From: a virus
DNA: 33,150 bases
Direction: 5' to 3' (one strand)
IMG/VR virus record: IMGVR_UViG_3300007735_000630
Span: 1-33,150 of that record
Below, one piece after another: positions 6,588 to 13,858 of the stretch (the first letter of the stretch is position 1; every line of letters starts with the position of its first letter). The notes below the pieces were generated by a model. It did not search any database, was not told the DNA's origin, and saw only the letters and a program-made list of their open reading frames with translations. Both the position numbers and the translations under genes were made by a program.

Positions 6588-6611
6588 TTAAAAAAAAAGA
6601 ATGAACACCAT

Positions 6612-6926
6612 TTGAAAAAACAAAAACCCATTTACTACATCTATTCAATCAAACTTGGTGGTTTGACAAGATATATTGGAATGACCAACAACATTAAAAG
6701 AAGACAATCACAACATCGAACAGACAGCAAGAAATTAAATTTAACGAAGTCTTTTTACAAAATGAAACGTCAACTACACTCAGAAGAAGAAATCGTGTTA
6801 GAAGTCATTTATCAAACTGACAAAAAGATTGAAGCAATTAGAATGGAAGCTTACTTGATTTTAAAAGACCACTTTTCAGATGGTGAACTTTGGCAATCTC
6901 CACCACATATTATCAAATATTTTTAA
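6612..6926 (+). CDS. GIY-YIG nuclease
   Basis: A compact single-domain GIY-YIG endonuclease of 104 residues. The first motif YIY is at 9-11 and the second YIG at 21-23, followed by NNIKRRQSQH with the basic residues expected after YIG, and a glutamate in RMEAYLIL that fits the catalytic metal ligand. There is no in-frame ATG before the domain: I chose TTG at 6612 (MKKQKPIYYIYS); the alternative is GTG at 6573, inside the hairpin repeat. The ATG at 6601 is out of frame and stops after four codons. Together with the GIY-YIG gene at 1771-2220 it makes two such nucleases in the genome. Mobility or host DNA degradation are possible roles. Confidence 0.8.
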   Translation: MKKQKPIYYIYSIKLGGLTRYIGMTNNIKRRQSQHRTDSKKLNLTKSFYKMKRQLHSEEEIVLEVIYQTDKKIEAIRMEAYLILKDHFSDGELWQSPPHIIKYF

Positions 6927-6971
6927 ACTTTTTTCTATACTGAATATATAAACAATAAACAATTCAAAAAT

Positions 6972-7361
6972 ATGACAAAACAGGAATTAATCAACTCAAC
7001 CATCATTGTTTTAACAGCTGATGGAAAATTCAAAATCTTTGACTATGAAGATTTACCACAACTCAAATCAACAATCAATCAACCTGACATGGAAGTCAAA
7101 GCAGAACCAGCAATTGCTGCTGAGATTGAGAAACAATCACAAAGGATTTCTGAGAAATATCCACCACTGTTTATTGAAACAGAAGATGGAATTTTAATTA
7201 GAAGCAAAAAACATGGTCTTGTAGCTTTAGAAGACTGGGATTCTTTACATTTTGATGGAGCTCTACAAGGATATGCAAGATTTTTGTTGAAAGGGAAAGA
7301 GTTGAATTTGGGTGATTTGAACATCATTAATGACATTCTTATAGGCAAATTGCCGAGATAA
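6972..7361 (+). CDS. Hypothetical protein
   Basis: A 129-residue soluble, acidic protein starting MTKQELINSTI. It has a short beta-like N-terminus (STIIVLTADGKFKIFDYEDL), a linker with Glu/Ala (about 40-65) and a second small domain (about 67-129). I recognise no family. It is preceded by a 45-nt AT-rich spacer with TATATA and followed by tandem hairpins ending in a terminator, so it is probably the last gene of its transcript under most conditions. Confidence 0.7.
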   Translation: MTKQELINSTIIVLTADGKFKIFDYEDLPQLKSTINQPDMEVKAEPAIAAEIEKQSQRISEKYPPLFIETEDGILIRSKKHGLVALEDWDSLHFDGALQGYARFLLKGKELNLGDLNIINDILIGKLPR

Positions 7362-7397
7362 ATGGACCACATTTTTCAATTGCCGTTGAAATGTGAG

Positions 7398-7426
7398 AGG
7401 TGCTTCGATGAGGGGCACCTTTTTTT
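7398..7426 (+). terminator. Rightward intrinsic terminator
   Basis: AGGTGC at 7398-7403 pairs with GCACCT at 7415-7420, extendable inwards by T-G, T-G and C-G pairs to a 9-bp stem with a 5-nt loop, followed by seven T. A second hairpin just upstream (7368-7395, CACAT..TTCAA / TTGAA..ATGTG) precedes it. The terminator sits only 11 nt before the ATG at 7438, so read-through would be needed for, or would regulate, the sigma-like operon. Confidence 0.75.
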
Positions 7427-7437
7427 ATATATATGAA

Positions 7438-7761
7438 ATGTGTCCTGATTGCAACAAAGATGTGAAAATTCACGCTCAAGGTGTGTGTAAGAAATGCTAC
7501 AACTATGCTTACAGTCAAAAATATCACAAAGAAAAATCAAATGATTGGTGGAAAAAAATCGACATCTCAAGCAGAGATAAAGAACTAATTCGTTTGAGTT
7601 TGCTCAGATATAAATGGTCTTATGAAACACCGATTGATGCAATGATTTTAATTCATTTTTATTTGCAATATAAAAAAGAAAGTATGGCAAACTTTGAAAA
7701 TTATCGAACAAGTCATTATATCGACAAGATTAGAAAACAAATTCAGAAGATTTTTAAATGA
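7438..7761 (+). CDS. Zinc-ribbon protein
   Basis: A 107-residue protein starting MCPDC, with a C-x2-C-x11-C-x2-C zinc ribbon (C2, C5, C17, C20) at its N-terminus and a helical, Lys-rich remainder (about 35-107). ATG 7438 is preferred over the upstream GTG at 7393, because that extension would include the terminator hairpin. Its stop overlaps the sigma-like gene start (ATGA), so the two are translationally coupled. Zinc ribbons of this kind in phages occur in transcription regulators and in homing-endonuclease-associated proteins; given the coupling, a transcriptional partner of the sigma-like protein is a reasonable guess. Confidence 0.7.
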   Translation: MCPDCNKDVKIHAQGVCKKCYNYAYSQKYHKEKSNDWWKKIDISSRDKELIRLSLLRYKWSYETPIDAMILIHFYLQYKKESMANFENYRTSHYIDKIRKQIQKIFK

Positions 7762-8309
7762 TATGGCAAAAATGGATTTCAGAAAATTATAATCAATTGG
7801 AGTATTGGGCAAAACGAAGAGATTTCCTAAATTGGTCTGATTTGCTGACACATCTGACTCTTCATTTAGAAAAGAATTGGACGGCGTTCAATCTCATTCC
7901 AGATGACAAGAAAATAGCTTGGTGTCAAGGTTGGTATAAAAATCAAGTCAGATGGTTAAACTCAAAACATAATGTTGACGTTTTCGGTGATGAAAAAGCT
8001 GGTTCGAGTTTTTTAGAATTCAAGACAGAAATTTATGACGAAGTCGAAGTGATTGACTATGACAACTTATGTGATTATACTGGCGAAGAATTGTTGTGGA
8101 TTGATGATTTGAGTGATTCTGATATTAAAAAGATTAAAAAGATTAAATGGATTTACTTACAATTATCAAATGAAGAACAAGTTCTTTTTGATTTACATTT
8201 CACAAAAATGATGTCTCAAAGACAAATAGCAAAAAAAATAAACATTCCACTTTCTGCAGTATATAATATGTTGAAGGCCCTAAAATTAAAAATTAAAAAT
8301 GAATTTTGA
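7758..8309 (+). CDS. Sigma-factor-like regulator (region 4 HTH)
   Basis: A 183-residue protein whose C-terminus (about 134-181) reads like sigma-70 region 4: LSNEEQVLFDLHFTKMMSQ followed by RQIAKKINIPLSAVYNMLKA, the classic helix-turn-helix with the -35-type recognition helix. The N-terminal part (about 10-75) is helical and Trp-rich and could be a diverged region 2, but I cannot identify the -10-binding residues. Phages without their own RNA polymerase often encode such a factor to switch on late genes. That would explain why the long leftward block shows no recognisable host-type promoter. It starts with ATGA overlap to the zinc-ribbon gene and overlaps the next gene by 11 nt, within a compact operon downstream of a terminator. 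Confidence 0.75.
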   Translation: MIWQKWISENYNQLEYWAKRRDFLNWSDLLTHLTLHLEKNWTAFNLIPDDKKIAWCQGWYKNQVRWLNSKHNVDVFGDEKAGSSFLEFKTEIYDEVEVIDYDNLCDYTGEELLWIDDLSDSDIKKIKKIKWIYLQLSNEEQVLFDLHFTKMMSQRQIAKKINIPLSAVYNMLKALKLKIKNEF

Positions 8310-8556
8310 ACTTATCGTCGCACTTTCAGCAATCACGGTTTTAGCAGTTGAAAGCAAGCCAACAAACTTGCTTTATTATCACCTGACAAAAAAAATGAAT
8401 ATCAAAACAAGTTTGCAAATTATGGAATTTTTGAGATGTCCACTTTGTCTTGGTTTTTGGATTGGTTTGCTATTCACTTTTTCAATTCCACAAGCCGCTA
8501 TTGTTAGTGTCCTGGCACAGTTTATACAAAATCAAATTATGACTGGAAAATTATGA
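8299..8556 (+). CDS. DUF1360-like membrane protein
   Basis: An 85-residue membrane protein with hydrophobic segments at about 3-18 (FELIVALSAITVLAVE) and about 50-75 (FWIGLLFTFSIPQAAIVSVL), and the CPLCLGFW motif between them, which matches the CP.CLGFW signature of the DUF1360 family found in phages and Gram-positive bacteria. Its function is unknown; a lysis or membrane-modification role is possible. It overlaps the sigma-like gene by 11 nt and the next gene by 4 nt (ATGA), consistent with coupled translation. Confidence 0.75.
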   Translation: MNFELIVALSAITVLAVESKPTNLLYYHLTKKMNIKTSLQIMEFLRCPLCLGFWIGLLFTFSIPQAAIVSVLAQFIQNQIMTGKL

Positions 8557-8786
8557 TTGAAAGAGATATATTTTTAAGAGCACAACGATTGGTCGGTGAA
8601 TGGGAAGGTAAAGAAAATTATAGAGTTCCAGCTGATGTGATTACTGAAATCTTTAATGTTCATAATAAAATCTTTTGGGATCGCCAAGAACACTCAAAAG
8701 GTTGTAGTGGTTGTAGACAACGAGTTTGGAACAAATTAAAAACTTGGTTTCACGAAAACAAACACCATTATCAAAATGACATATAA
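8553..8786 (+). CDS. Small CxxC protein
   Basis: A 77-residue basic, helical protein with a GCSGC motif (about residues 49-53: Lys-Gly-Cys-Ser-Gly-Cys) and several His near the C-terminus (HENKHHYQND), which could bind a metal. It is coupled to the DUF1360-like gene by ATGA overlap; such pairs look familiar to me from Bacteroidota phages, but I cannot name a function. Confidence 0.7.
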   Translation: MIERDIFLRAQRLVGEWEGKENYRVPADVITEIFNVHNKIFWDRQEHSKGCSGCRQRVWNKLKTWFHENKHHYQNDI

Positions 8787-8791
8787 AAGAT

Positions 8792-9994
8792 ATGCCAATC
8801 AATCCAAGACAAAATGAAAGTCAAGATGACTTTATATCCCGTTGTATCCGTATAGAAATCGACAACGGAAAATCTCAACCACAAGCAGTTGCTATTTGTA
8901 TAAAGAAAGCAGAAGATGAATTTCGTGGAATGACACCATCTGTTTCAGATGCTACTTGGTCAACAGAAGCACCTGTTTCAATCAACTTTGAAACATATAA
9001 TGATTATCCAGAGGCCGCAAAAAACGCGGCTTGTAAAGTGCTGAGGTGGCGTGATGAACACGGTGATGAAGTTAAAGGAATGACTCGTGTTGGTTGGACA
9101 AGGGCAAATCAACTTTGTGGTGGTGAAAATATCAGTGAAGAAACCATAGCAAGAATGTCTGCTTTTCAAAGACATAAAAAGAATTCAGAAATATCACCAG
9201 AGTTTGAAGGAACACCTTGGAAAGACGCTGGGTATGTTGCTTGGTTAGGGTGGGGTGGAACCGCTGGAGTAGAATGGGCATCAAGAAAACTGGAACAAAT
9301 TAGAAAACAAAAACTCGAAAAACAAGACTTTAGAAAAGTAAAAAAGGTTCTGTTCGAAGAAGAATTCGATGTAGAAAAAGTTCGTTCTATGAAAGAAATG
9401 GGTTTCAAAGTTCTTGTTCGTTCATCAAGAAAAATCAAAAAAAGGGATAAAAAAGTTTGGAATAAATTAAAATCTGCTGGTCTTTCAGAAGATAATTTAC
9501 TTTTTGGTGAAACGAGGGAGTTGAATAATAAAATGGAGTTTTCTTACATAGATGGTGAAGATTGTATAATTACCCATTTATCTCGAACAGGAGAGACTTT
9601 CTCACCTGATATAAAGGTTTTACATTCAGAACCAGTTAAAGACATCTTACACGCAAAAGAAATCGATTTTAATTTGAGAAAACAATTTGAAGGAAAATTT
9701 AGAACTGTCAAAGTAACTTATACCTATAAAGAAATTGATGGTATACCATCGGCAAAATCTGGTTCAAGGCCATTTTGTAAAGATATGATGAGCATGAAAG
9801 GTCGTGAATGGACTTTGGAAGAATTAATATCTGCTGAAAATGAAACTTTGAAACTGGGAATGGAAAACCTTGCAGATATGAACCTACCAGAAGACTTGAT
9901 ACTTTACAGAGGTGGATTTTATAGAAATCCTGAAACTGGCATCACAACAGCATTTTGTAGACACGAATGGAAAGTGAATGTTAGGATTGTTTAG
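8792..9994 (+). CDS. Multidomain phage protein with structural-protein signatures
   Basis: A 400-residue protein, last gene of the rightward block. Three parts are visible. Residues 1-45 (MPINPRQNESQDDFISRCIR, then a repeat of acidic and AIC residues) resemble a short module found at the start of several phage head proteins. Residues about 65-165 carry a YPEAAKNAACKVLRWRDEHG segment and WKDAGYVAWLGWGG, another phage-restricted module. The C-terminal part (about 290-400) has SRPFCKDMM, DLILYRGG and a final CRHEW, resembling the C-terminal extension I associate with Bacteroidota prohead proteases or portal-linked proteins. Enzymatic activity cannot be assigned. It is encoded away from and opposite to the structural operon; its 3' end overlaps the holin gene tail to tail by 14 nt. 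Confidence 0.7.
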   Translation: MPINPRQNESQDDFISRCIRIEIDNGKSQPQAVAICIKKAEDEFRGMTPSVSDATWSTEAPVSINFETYNDYPEAAKNAACKVLRWRDEHGDEVKGMTRVGWTRANQLCGGENISEETIARMSAFQRHKKNSEISPEFEGTPWKDAGYVAWLGWGGTAGVEWASRKLEQIRKQKLEKQDFRKVKKVLFEEEFDVEKVRSMKEMGFKVLVRSSRKIKKRDKKVWNKLKSAGLSEDNLLFGETRELNNKMEFSYIDGEDCIITHLSRTGETFSPDIKVLHSEPVKDILHAKEIDFNLRKQFEGKFRTVKVTYTYKEIDGIPSAKSGSRPFCKDMMSMKGREWTLEELISAENETLKLGMENLADMNLPEDLILYRGGFYRNPETGITTAFCRHEWKVNVRIV

Positions 9995-10160
9995 AAACAA
10001 CCGACCATATAGTTCCAACCAAAGTGATGACACCACCAACGATTTCATTTACAACAGTCTCATCTACAAATCCTTTCAAAACAAGCAAACCACCAATAAA
10101 AGTTAGTGTGTGTCTGATAATTCCGAGTGCTTGTTCTTTTGATATTGATATTCTTTTCAT
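9981..10160 (-). CDS. Putative holin (Pam3-gp28-like)
   Basis: A 59-residue protein, the last gene of the leftward block. It starts MKRISISKEQALGII and continues with two hydrophobic segments: about 13-28 (including TFIGGLLVLKGF) and about 39-55 (EIVGGVITLVGTIWSVV). The charged N-terminus, the short loop with KGFVDE, and the IWSVVSK ending resemble the Pam3-gp28 family of putative phage holins. A holin makes the timed membrane lesions that let a lysin reach the wall. Its stop TAA (9981-9983) lies inside the 3' end of the convergent gene. No endolysin was recognised beside it. Confidence 0.75.
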   Translation of the reverse strand: MKRISISKEQALGIIRHTLTFIGGLLVLKGFVDETVVNEIVGGVITLVGTIWSVVSKQS

Positions 10161-10178
10161 AGATTGTTGTTTATATTT

Positions 10179-11462
10179 TTAATTTACAAATGTGAATGAT
10201 CCGCCACCACCACCGCCACTAACTGGTGTTGTTGTGAAACCAGTTGTGCGTGTTAAAGTGTTTGCTGCACCCCCTGCAACATAAATAGGTGTTGGTGCAT
10301 TCAAATCAACCAAATTCAATAAAGACAAATTTGCATAGTCTGAAACGATTATATTTGATTTTGTGCCAGATGCTGTTGCTCCTCTAAGTGTATATTGATA
10401 ATTTGTTAAAAGATTTGGTGTGCCATTTGCAATCAATCTGCCAAATGAATATGTTGCGCCATTTTCAAACAAAATCGCTGTTGCATTATTCGATGTGATA
10501 TTTGATGCCTTGTTAATCCAAGCATTTGATATATCAGCACCATTGATGCCAGTGAAAGTTGTTGTTGTGTTAGTGCCTTGTGGGTTTATTTGTAAGACAT
10601 CAATTTTTAATTTTTCGGCACAAATCATCGTTGAATTTGCTGCTGCTACAAAAATTGATGACCAGGTCATGCCTGATGTTTCAAAATATCCACTTGGTGC
10701 TGGTGTGCATCGAGGTTTTAAATATGATGGTGAAAATCTATCATCTAAGTTGCCTGAAATATATTTCCAGCGCATTGTGCCAGTTGGTGCTGTGCGACAT
10801 GAAAAAGTGCCAGAGCCGCAATCAATGACTAACATCCCCTGTATATTCAAAAAGTTTGAAAGGGCCCAACCGACATTGCCTTTGAAAGACATAGTCGAGC
10901 CTGCTGCAATGGTCATTGTGTCTGAATTGTTAAAAATATATCCATTTATTATAGAAATGTCACCCTGATATGTCGATGTGTTGAAAATCGACCTGCCATC
11001 ACCAGTCAAACCAGGGTCAAAAGATGTTAAAGTGTTGTTGTATAGGCAATCTAAAACTACTGGTGTTGTGAAATTTTTTATAGATCCACCCTCAGACATT
11101 ATATGTGAAAAAGTTAATCCATTTGCTGATATATTCATTGTGCCAGATGTTCTGCCAAAATACATCGGGATATAAAGAATACCCTGGCCTAATGACCTAT
11201 ATAAAACCGACATAGTTGGATTGAATGTGATTGATGTGCCAAACATATTCAGGCGACCTGATCCAGTTGAGAATGAAAAAGACAAAGTGCCTAAATAATT
11301 TGTGAAATCGACATTATTTATATTGTAGGTGCCGTTTATTGTTAAATTGCCTGATGTTGCGTCAGCAACTATATCATCAGTTGAAACTGGCACAACGCCG
11401 CCAATCCAAGTTGTCGTTGCATTATAGTTGCCACCTGATGCTGAAACCGTAATTGTTGCCAT
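10179..11462 (-). CDS. Beta-rich fibre/appendage protein with poly-Gly C-terminus
   Basis: A 427-residue protein rich in Ser, Thr, Asn and Gly with the repetitive strand-turn pattern of a beta-helix or beta-solenoid. The N-terminus (ATITVSASGGNYNATTTWIG, then VPVSTDDIV) resembles a module found at the start of many phage appendage proteins and G8-like sequences. The C-terminus is a run of six Gly followed by SFTFVN, which could form an exposed adhesin tip. Gly is encoded by GGC noticeably more often than in the neighbouring capsid genes, a hint of separate origin. It lies between the holin and a collagen-like fibre gene; receptor binding is the most likely role. I recognise no enzymatic residues. 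Confidence 0.75.
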   Translation of the reverse strand: MATITVSASGGNYNATTTWIGGVVPVSTDDIVADATSGNLTINGTYNINNVDFTNYLGTLSFSFSTGSGRLNMFGTSITFNPTMSVLYRSLGQGILYIPMYFGRTSGTMNISANGLTFSHIMSEGGSIKNFTTPVVLDCLYNNTLTSFDPGLTGDGRSIFNTSTYQGDISIINGYIFNNSDTMTIAAGSTMSFKGNVGWALSNFLNIQGMLVIDCGSGTFSCRTAPTGTMRWKYISGNLDDRFSPSYLKPRCTPAPSGYFETSGMTWSSIFVAAANSTMICAEKLKIDVLQINPQGTNTTTTFTGINGADISNAWINKASNITSNNATAILFENGATYSFGRLIANGTPNLLTNYQYTLRGATASGTKSNIIVSDYANLSLLNLVDLNAPTPIYVAGGAANTLTRTTGFTTTPVSGGGGGGSFTFVN

Positions 11463-11473
11463 ATATTTTTATA

Positions 11474-12211
11474 TTAAGATTTTGTTATATCTATTGAAAG
11501 ATTTACTCTTGTCAAAGTTGAAGCACTATCAACATTGAATGCAATTATATCACCAGATGTTACTGATGTTTGCCATGTTGAAAGTGAAAGGTCTTGATTT
11601 TTTGTTGCCGATGAAAGTGTTGGTCTTTCTGTGCCAGCAATTCTGTCTGCTACTGTTGGTGGAAAATTCGCGTATGTGTCTTTCCAAACATCTACAACGA
11701 TTGAACCTGTCTGGTCTGACATTATAGTCCAACCAGTGATTGTTCCGTTGTATGGAACTTCAACATATCCTTTTACACCAGTTGTGATTGCTGAACCACC
11801 ACCATCAATTGTGATGCCGAAAGATCCAAGTGATGTTGGTGAAGTGCCTGATGAACCAGATGTGCCATTAACACCAGATGTGCCTGATGTGCCATTAACA
11901 CCAGATGTGCCGCTGACACCAGATGTGCCTGATGTGCCACTGACACCAGAAGAACCAGATGAACCAGCAGAACCATTTGTTCCTGATGAACCTGATGAAC
12001 CTGATGAACCAGATGAACCAGATGTGCCATTCACACCAGATGTGCCTGATGAACCTGATGACCCAGATGTGCCTGATGAACCTGATGTTCCACTTGAACC
12101 CGTTGGTCCAATATATACACCAGTGTTAATATCATAAAGCAAACCATTTAGTGTGGTTCGAACTGATAAACCTGTGTCATTGTTGTTGATTAAATTATAC
12201 GGTGTTGGCAT
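11474..12211 (-). CDS. Collagen-like tail fibre protein
   Basis: A 245-residue protein in three parts: a short N-terminus (1-34) that probably attaches to the virion, about 30 uninterrupted Gly-X-Y triplets (residues 35-124) with X and Y almost always Ser, Thr, Val or Asn, and a C-terminal beta domain of about 120 residues (GSFGITIDGGG onwards, with VVDVWKDTYANFPPT) that would trimerise or bind. Bacterial and phage collagen-like proteins form triple helices without hydroxyproline. This one has almost no Pro or charge, so helix stability would have to come from the flanking domain or glycosylated Ser/Thr. It starts at ATG 12211 after an A-rich leader. Confidence 0.85.
   Translation of the reverse strand: MPTPYNLINNNDTGLSVRTTLNGLLYDINTGVYIGPTGSSGTSGSSGTSGSSGSSGTSGVNGTSGSSGSSGSSGSSGTNGSAGSSGSSGVSGTSGTSGVSGTSGVNGTSGTSGVNGTSGSSGTSPTSLGSFGITIDGGGSAITTGVKGYVEVPYNGTITGWTIMSDQTGSIVVDVWKDTYANFPPTVADRIAGTERPTLSSATKNQDLSLSTWQTSVTSGDIIAFNVDSASTLTRVNLSIDITKS
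11840..12109 (-). repeat. Gly-X-Y repeat-coding DNA
   Basis: Thirty 9-nt units encode GSS, GTS, GVN, GVS and similar triplets. Synonymous codons vary between units (GGC ACA and GGA ACA both occur), so the array is not a simple perfect tandem repeat. It is similar to the array at 31134-31349. Confidence 0.9.
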
Positions 12212-12229
12212 TTTATTTCTTTTTTATTT

Positions 12230-12433
12230 TTAATTTGGATATGGATTTGTTGGTGTGTCGTCCCAGACAGCATCATCTTGCCAGATTTTATTGTCGTCCC
12301 AAATCCCAAAAAATAAAATCCAGTCTGAATCTTTATTGCCTTTATTTAATCCAGCCAAAATATATTGCTTTCTAATCTTTTCCCAGTCGATTTGACTTTT
12401 TTGAACTGGTTTTTTTGCAATCGATTTTCTCAT
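12230..12433 (-). CDS. Small Trp/Asp-repeat protein
   Basis: A 67-residue protein with a basic N-terminus (MRKSIAKKPVQKSQ), a helical middle, and a C-terminal W-D repeat: GIWDDNKIWQDDAVWDDTP. Similar repeated W.D elements occur near fibre genes of phages, probably as repeated turns. Its start at 12433 is preceded by ATATATAAAG. Function unknown; position between fibre-type genes suggests an appendage component. Confidence 0.65.
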   Translation of the reverse strand: MRKSIAKKPVQKSQIDWEKIRKQYILAGLNKGNKDSDWILFFGIWDDNKIWQDDAVWDDTPTNPYPN

Positions 12434-12469
12434 ACTTTATATATCACAAATCTCGACCTTTGTTTTTTT

Positions 12470-13036
12470 TTAACTTGATGGATAAATTGGCGATGTGGAA
12501 CCACCACCAGTCAGAATTTGGTGTGTGCCTTTTGTGTATCGGATATGAACATCAAAATCAATCACTTGACCAGTTTGACCCGTGATTGTAAAATTGATTG
12601 ATTGAGTTCCAGTTGTAGACCAGTTTGTGCCAACTGTTGTAAAGTCAGATAATTTTGTTGAACTAACTGTTCCACCTACGAGTGTTAAAGCCGAACCAGA
12701 GTGTCTCCAAGCCGAAAAAAACCTTTCACAATATCCACGAGTGGCACCAAGATTTTGACCATAAATTATAGTTTCAATAAAAGCACTTTCACCAGTTGAC
12801 ATTGGAATTAAGTCAAATTTCGTAGTGGTTAAACCTGACATCGTAAAACTCAAATATGAAACAAATGTTGCGCTTTCAAGAACTGGTGAAGCAGTTGCCG
12901 TGATTTCATTTACATAAAATCTATCACCTCGGCCTTCACTATACCAAATTTGATTTCCACCTGATTGAGTTCCTGTGATGACGGCTCTGACACCAGAAAA
13001 TGAATTTACTTTTGATATTAATTTCTTTTGTGCCAC
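12470..13036 (-). CDS. Putative fibre or virion surface protein
   Basis: A 188-residue protein rich in Ser, Thr and Gly with alternating hydrophobic strands, probably an all-beta domain (from about residue 10 onwards), ending in a Gly/Ser-rich stretch (GGGSTSPIYPSS). No signature motif is recognised. The start at ATG 13036 overlaps the upstream membrane protein gene by 19 nt. Its composition and place among collagen-like and beta-rich genes suggest a virion appendage or decoration protein. Confidence 0.65.
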   Translation of the reverse strand: MAQKKLISKVNSFSGVRAVITGTQSGGNQIWYSEGRGDRFYVNEITATASPVLESATFVSYLSFTMSGLTTTKFDLIPMSTGESAFIETIIYGQNLGATRGYCERFFSAWRHSGSALTLVGGTVSSTKLSDFTTVGTNWSTTGTQSINFTITGQTGQVIDFDVHIRYTKGTHQILTGGGSTSPIYPSS

Positions 13037-13275
13037 GATTTATTCAGTTCTTTTATCTCTTTTATTAAATCGTTCATTGTTTGTTTTAGTTCATCAAACT
13101 TTTCTGTGATATGGTCGATTTTGTTTTGATAATCATTTTTTATCAATTCAAGTTGAGATTTATTTTCAAAAGACATTTGTTTTACATCTTTCAATTCTTG
13201 CATTGTGTTCTTCAAAAACCAACTGATTATTCCAACAACAATTCCAAGTCCAATTTTTATCAAGTCAAATTCCAT
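13018..13275 (-). CDS. Membrane-anchored coiled-coil protein
   Basis: An 85-residue protein with an N-terminal hydrophobic segment at about 5-21 (LIKIGLGIVVGIISWFL) followed by a continuous charged helix with heptad-like hydrophobics (about 24-80). The layout is an inverted version of XhlA-type lysis proteins and also resembles small spanin or holin-accessory proteins. Function is not established. It overlaps the upstream connector gene by one base and the downstream gene by 19 nt, so it is translated within the structural operon. Confidence 0.65.
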   Translation of the reverse strand: MEFDLIKIGLGIVVGIISWFLKNTMQELKDVKQMSFENKSQLELIKNDYQNKIDHITEKFDELKQTMNDLIKEIKELNKSWHKRN

Positions 13276-13856
13276 TATGAGATATATTTTTTCAAAAATT
13301 TAATTTCTTCTAAGGTCAAATCACGATATGTGTCTTCGATATAAATATCAGAATCCCAACCAACGACATTTGGATAAAGGTCATCAGACGCTGCGTCATA
13401 AAGTGGAAATTGTTCGTTGTTGGCACAAATGAAATTTACAATTCTTTGGTTCCAAAAATCACCAAGATTTTGCATTTCTTGTCTGATATATTTTAGTTCC
13501 TCTAAACTTGAAGAATTTGTATCAGTTGAAGTCGCTTGTCCTAATCCGAGATTTCTAATTTGAAATGCGAGGTGAGGAAGTGCTAAATAGCAAGTCCAAT
13601 AAGCCAAGGCTTTTGCTGATATTTCAATCAAGTCGATTTCAAAACTTGTAAAGTAAGGTGTTGAATATGTTGTTCCAATGAAAAGTCGATATTCGAGGTC
13701 AACATAAAGTGGTGTTCCAAGAATGTCTTGAATGTGTATATCTTGTGCTTGTTTTACAAACGGATATATTAGGTCAACATCTACATTTTTTCCAAGAGGT
13801 GAATTGTCTCTGAGATATTGGTCATCGATAAAAAGATATGAAAAAGTTGCTGCCAT
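13275..13856 (-). CDS. Head-tail connector (gp6/DUF6712-like)
   Basis: A 193-residue protein, mainly alpha-helical, beginning with FSYLFIDDQYLRDNSPLG, then VKQAQDIHIQDILGTPLY and later EISAKALAYWTCYLAL. This matches the layout of the DUF6712 connector proteins of Bacteroidota phages and, more generally, HK97 gp6-like adaptors that form a ring below the portal. Its location immediately downstream of the portal gene (2-nt gap) supports the role. The C-terminal part (about 150-193) is acidic and could contact the tail or gp10-like protein. Confidence 0.75.
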   Translation of the reverse strand: MAATFSYLFIDDQYLRDNSPLGKNVDVDLIYPFVKQAQDIHIQDILGTPLYVDLEYRLFIGTTYSTPYFTSFEIDLIEISAKALAYWTCYLALPHLAFQIRNLGLGQATSTDTNSSSLEELKYIRQEMQNLGDFWNQRIVNFICANNEQFPLYDAASDDLYPNVVGWDSDIYIEDTYRDLTLEEIKFLKKYIS

Positions 13857-13858
13857 TT

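Noticed and set aside
6601-6615. ATG start for the GIY-YIG gene at 6601
   Set aside because: It is out of frame and stops after four codons (MNTI).
9984-10002. Hairpin spanning the convergent stop codons as a bidirectional terminator
   Set aside because: The stem has a bulge and a very small loop, and there is no T-tract on either strand.
10420-10968. Plus-strand ORF antisense to the beta-rich fibre gene
   Set aside because: It is fully contained in a longer, better supported - strand gene and lacks recognisable features.
11631-12137. Plus-strand ORF rich in Pro, Asp, Glu and Val across the collagen region
   Set aside because: It is the antisense reading of Gly-X-Y triplets, which automatically gives repetitive Pro/Asp/Val; the - strand frame has a full gene with start and C-terminal domain.
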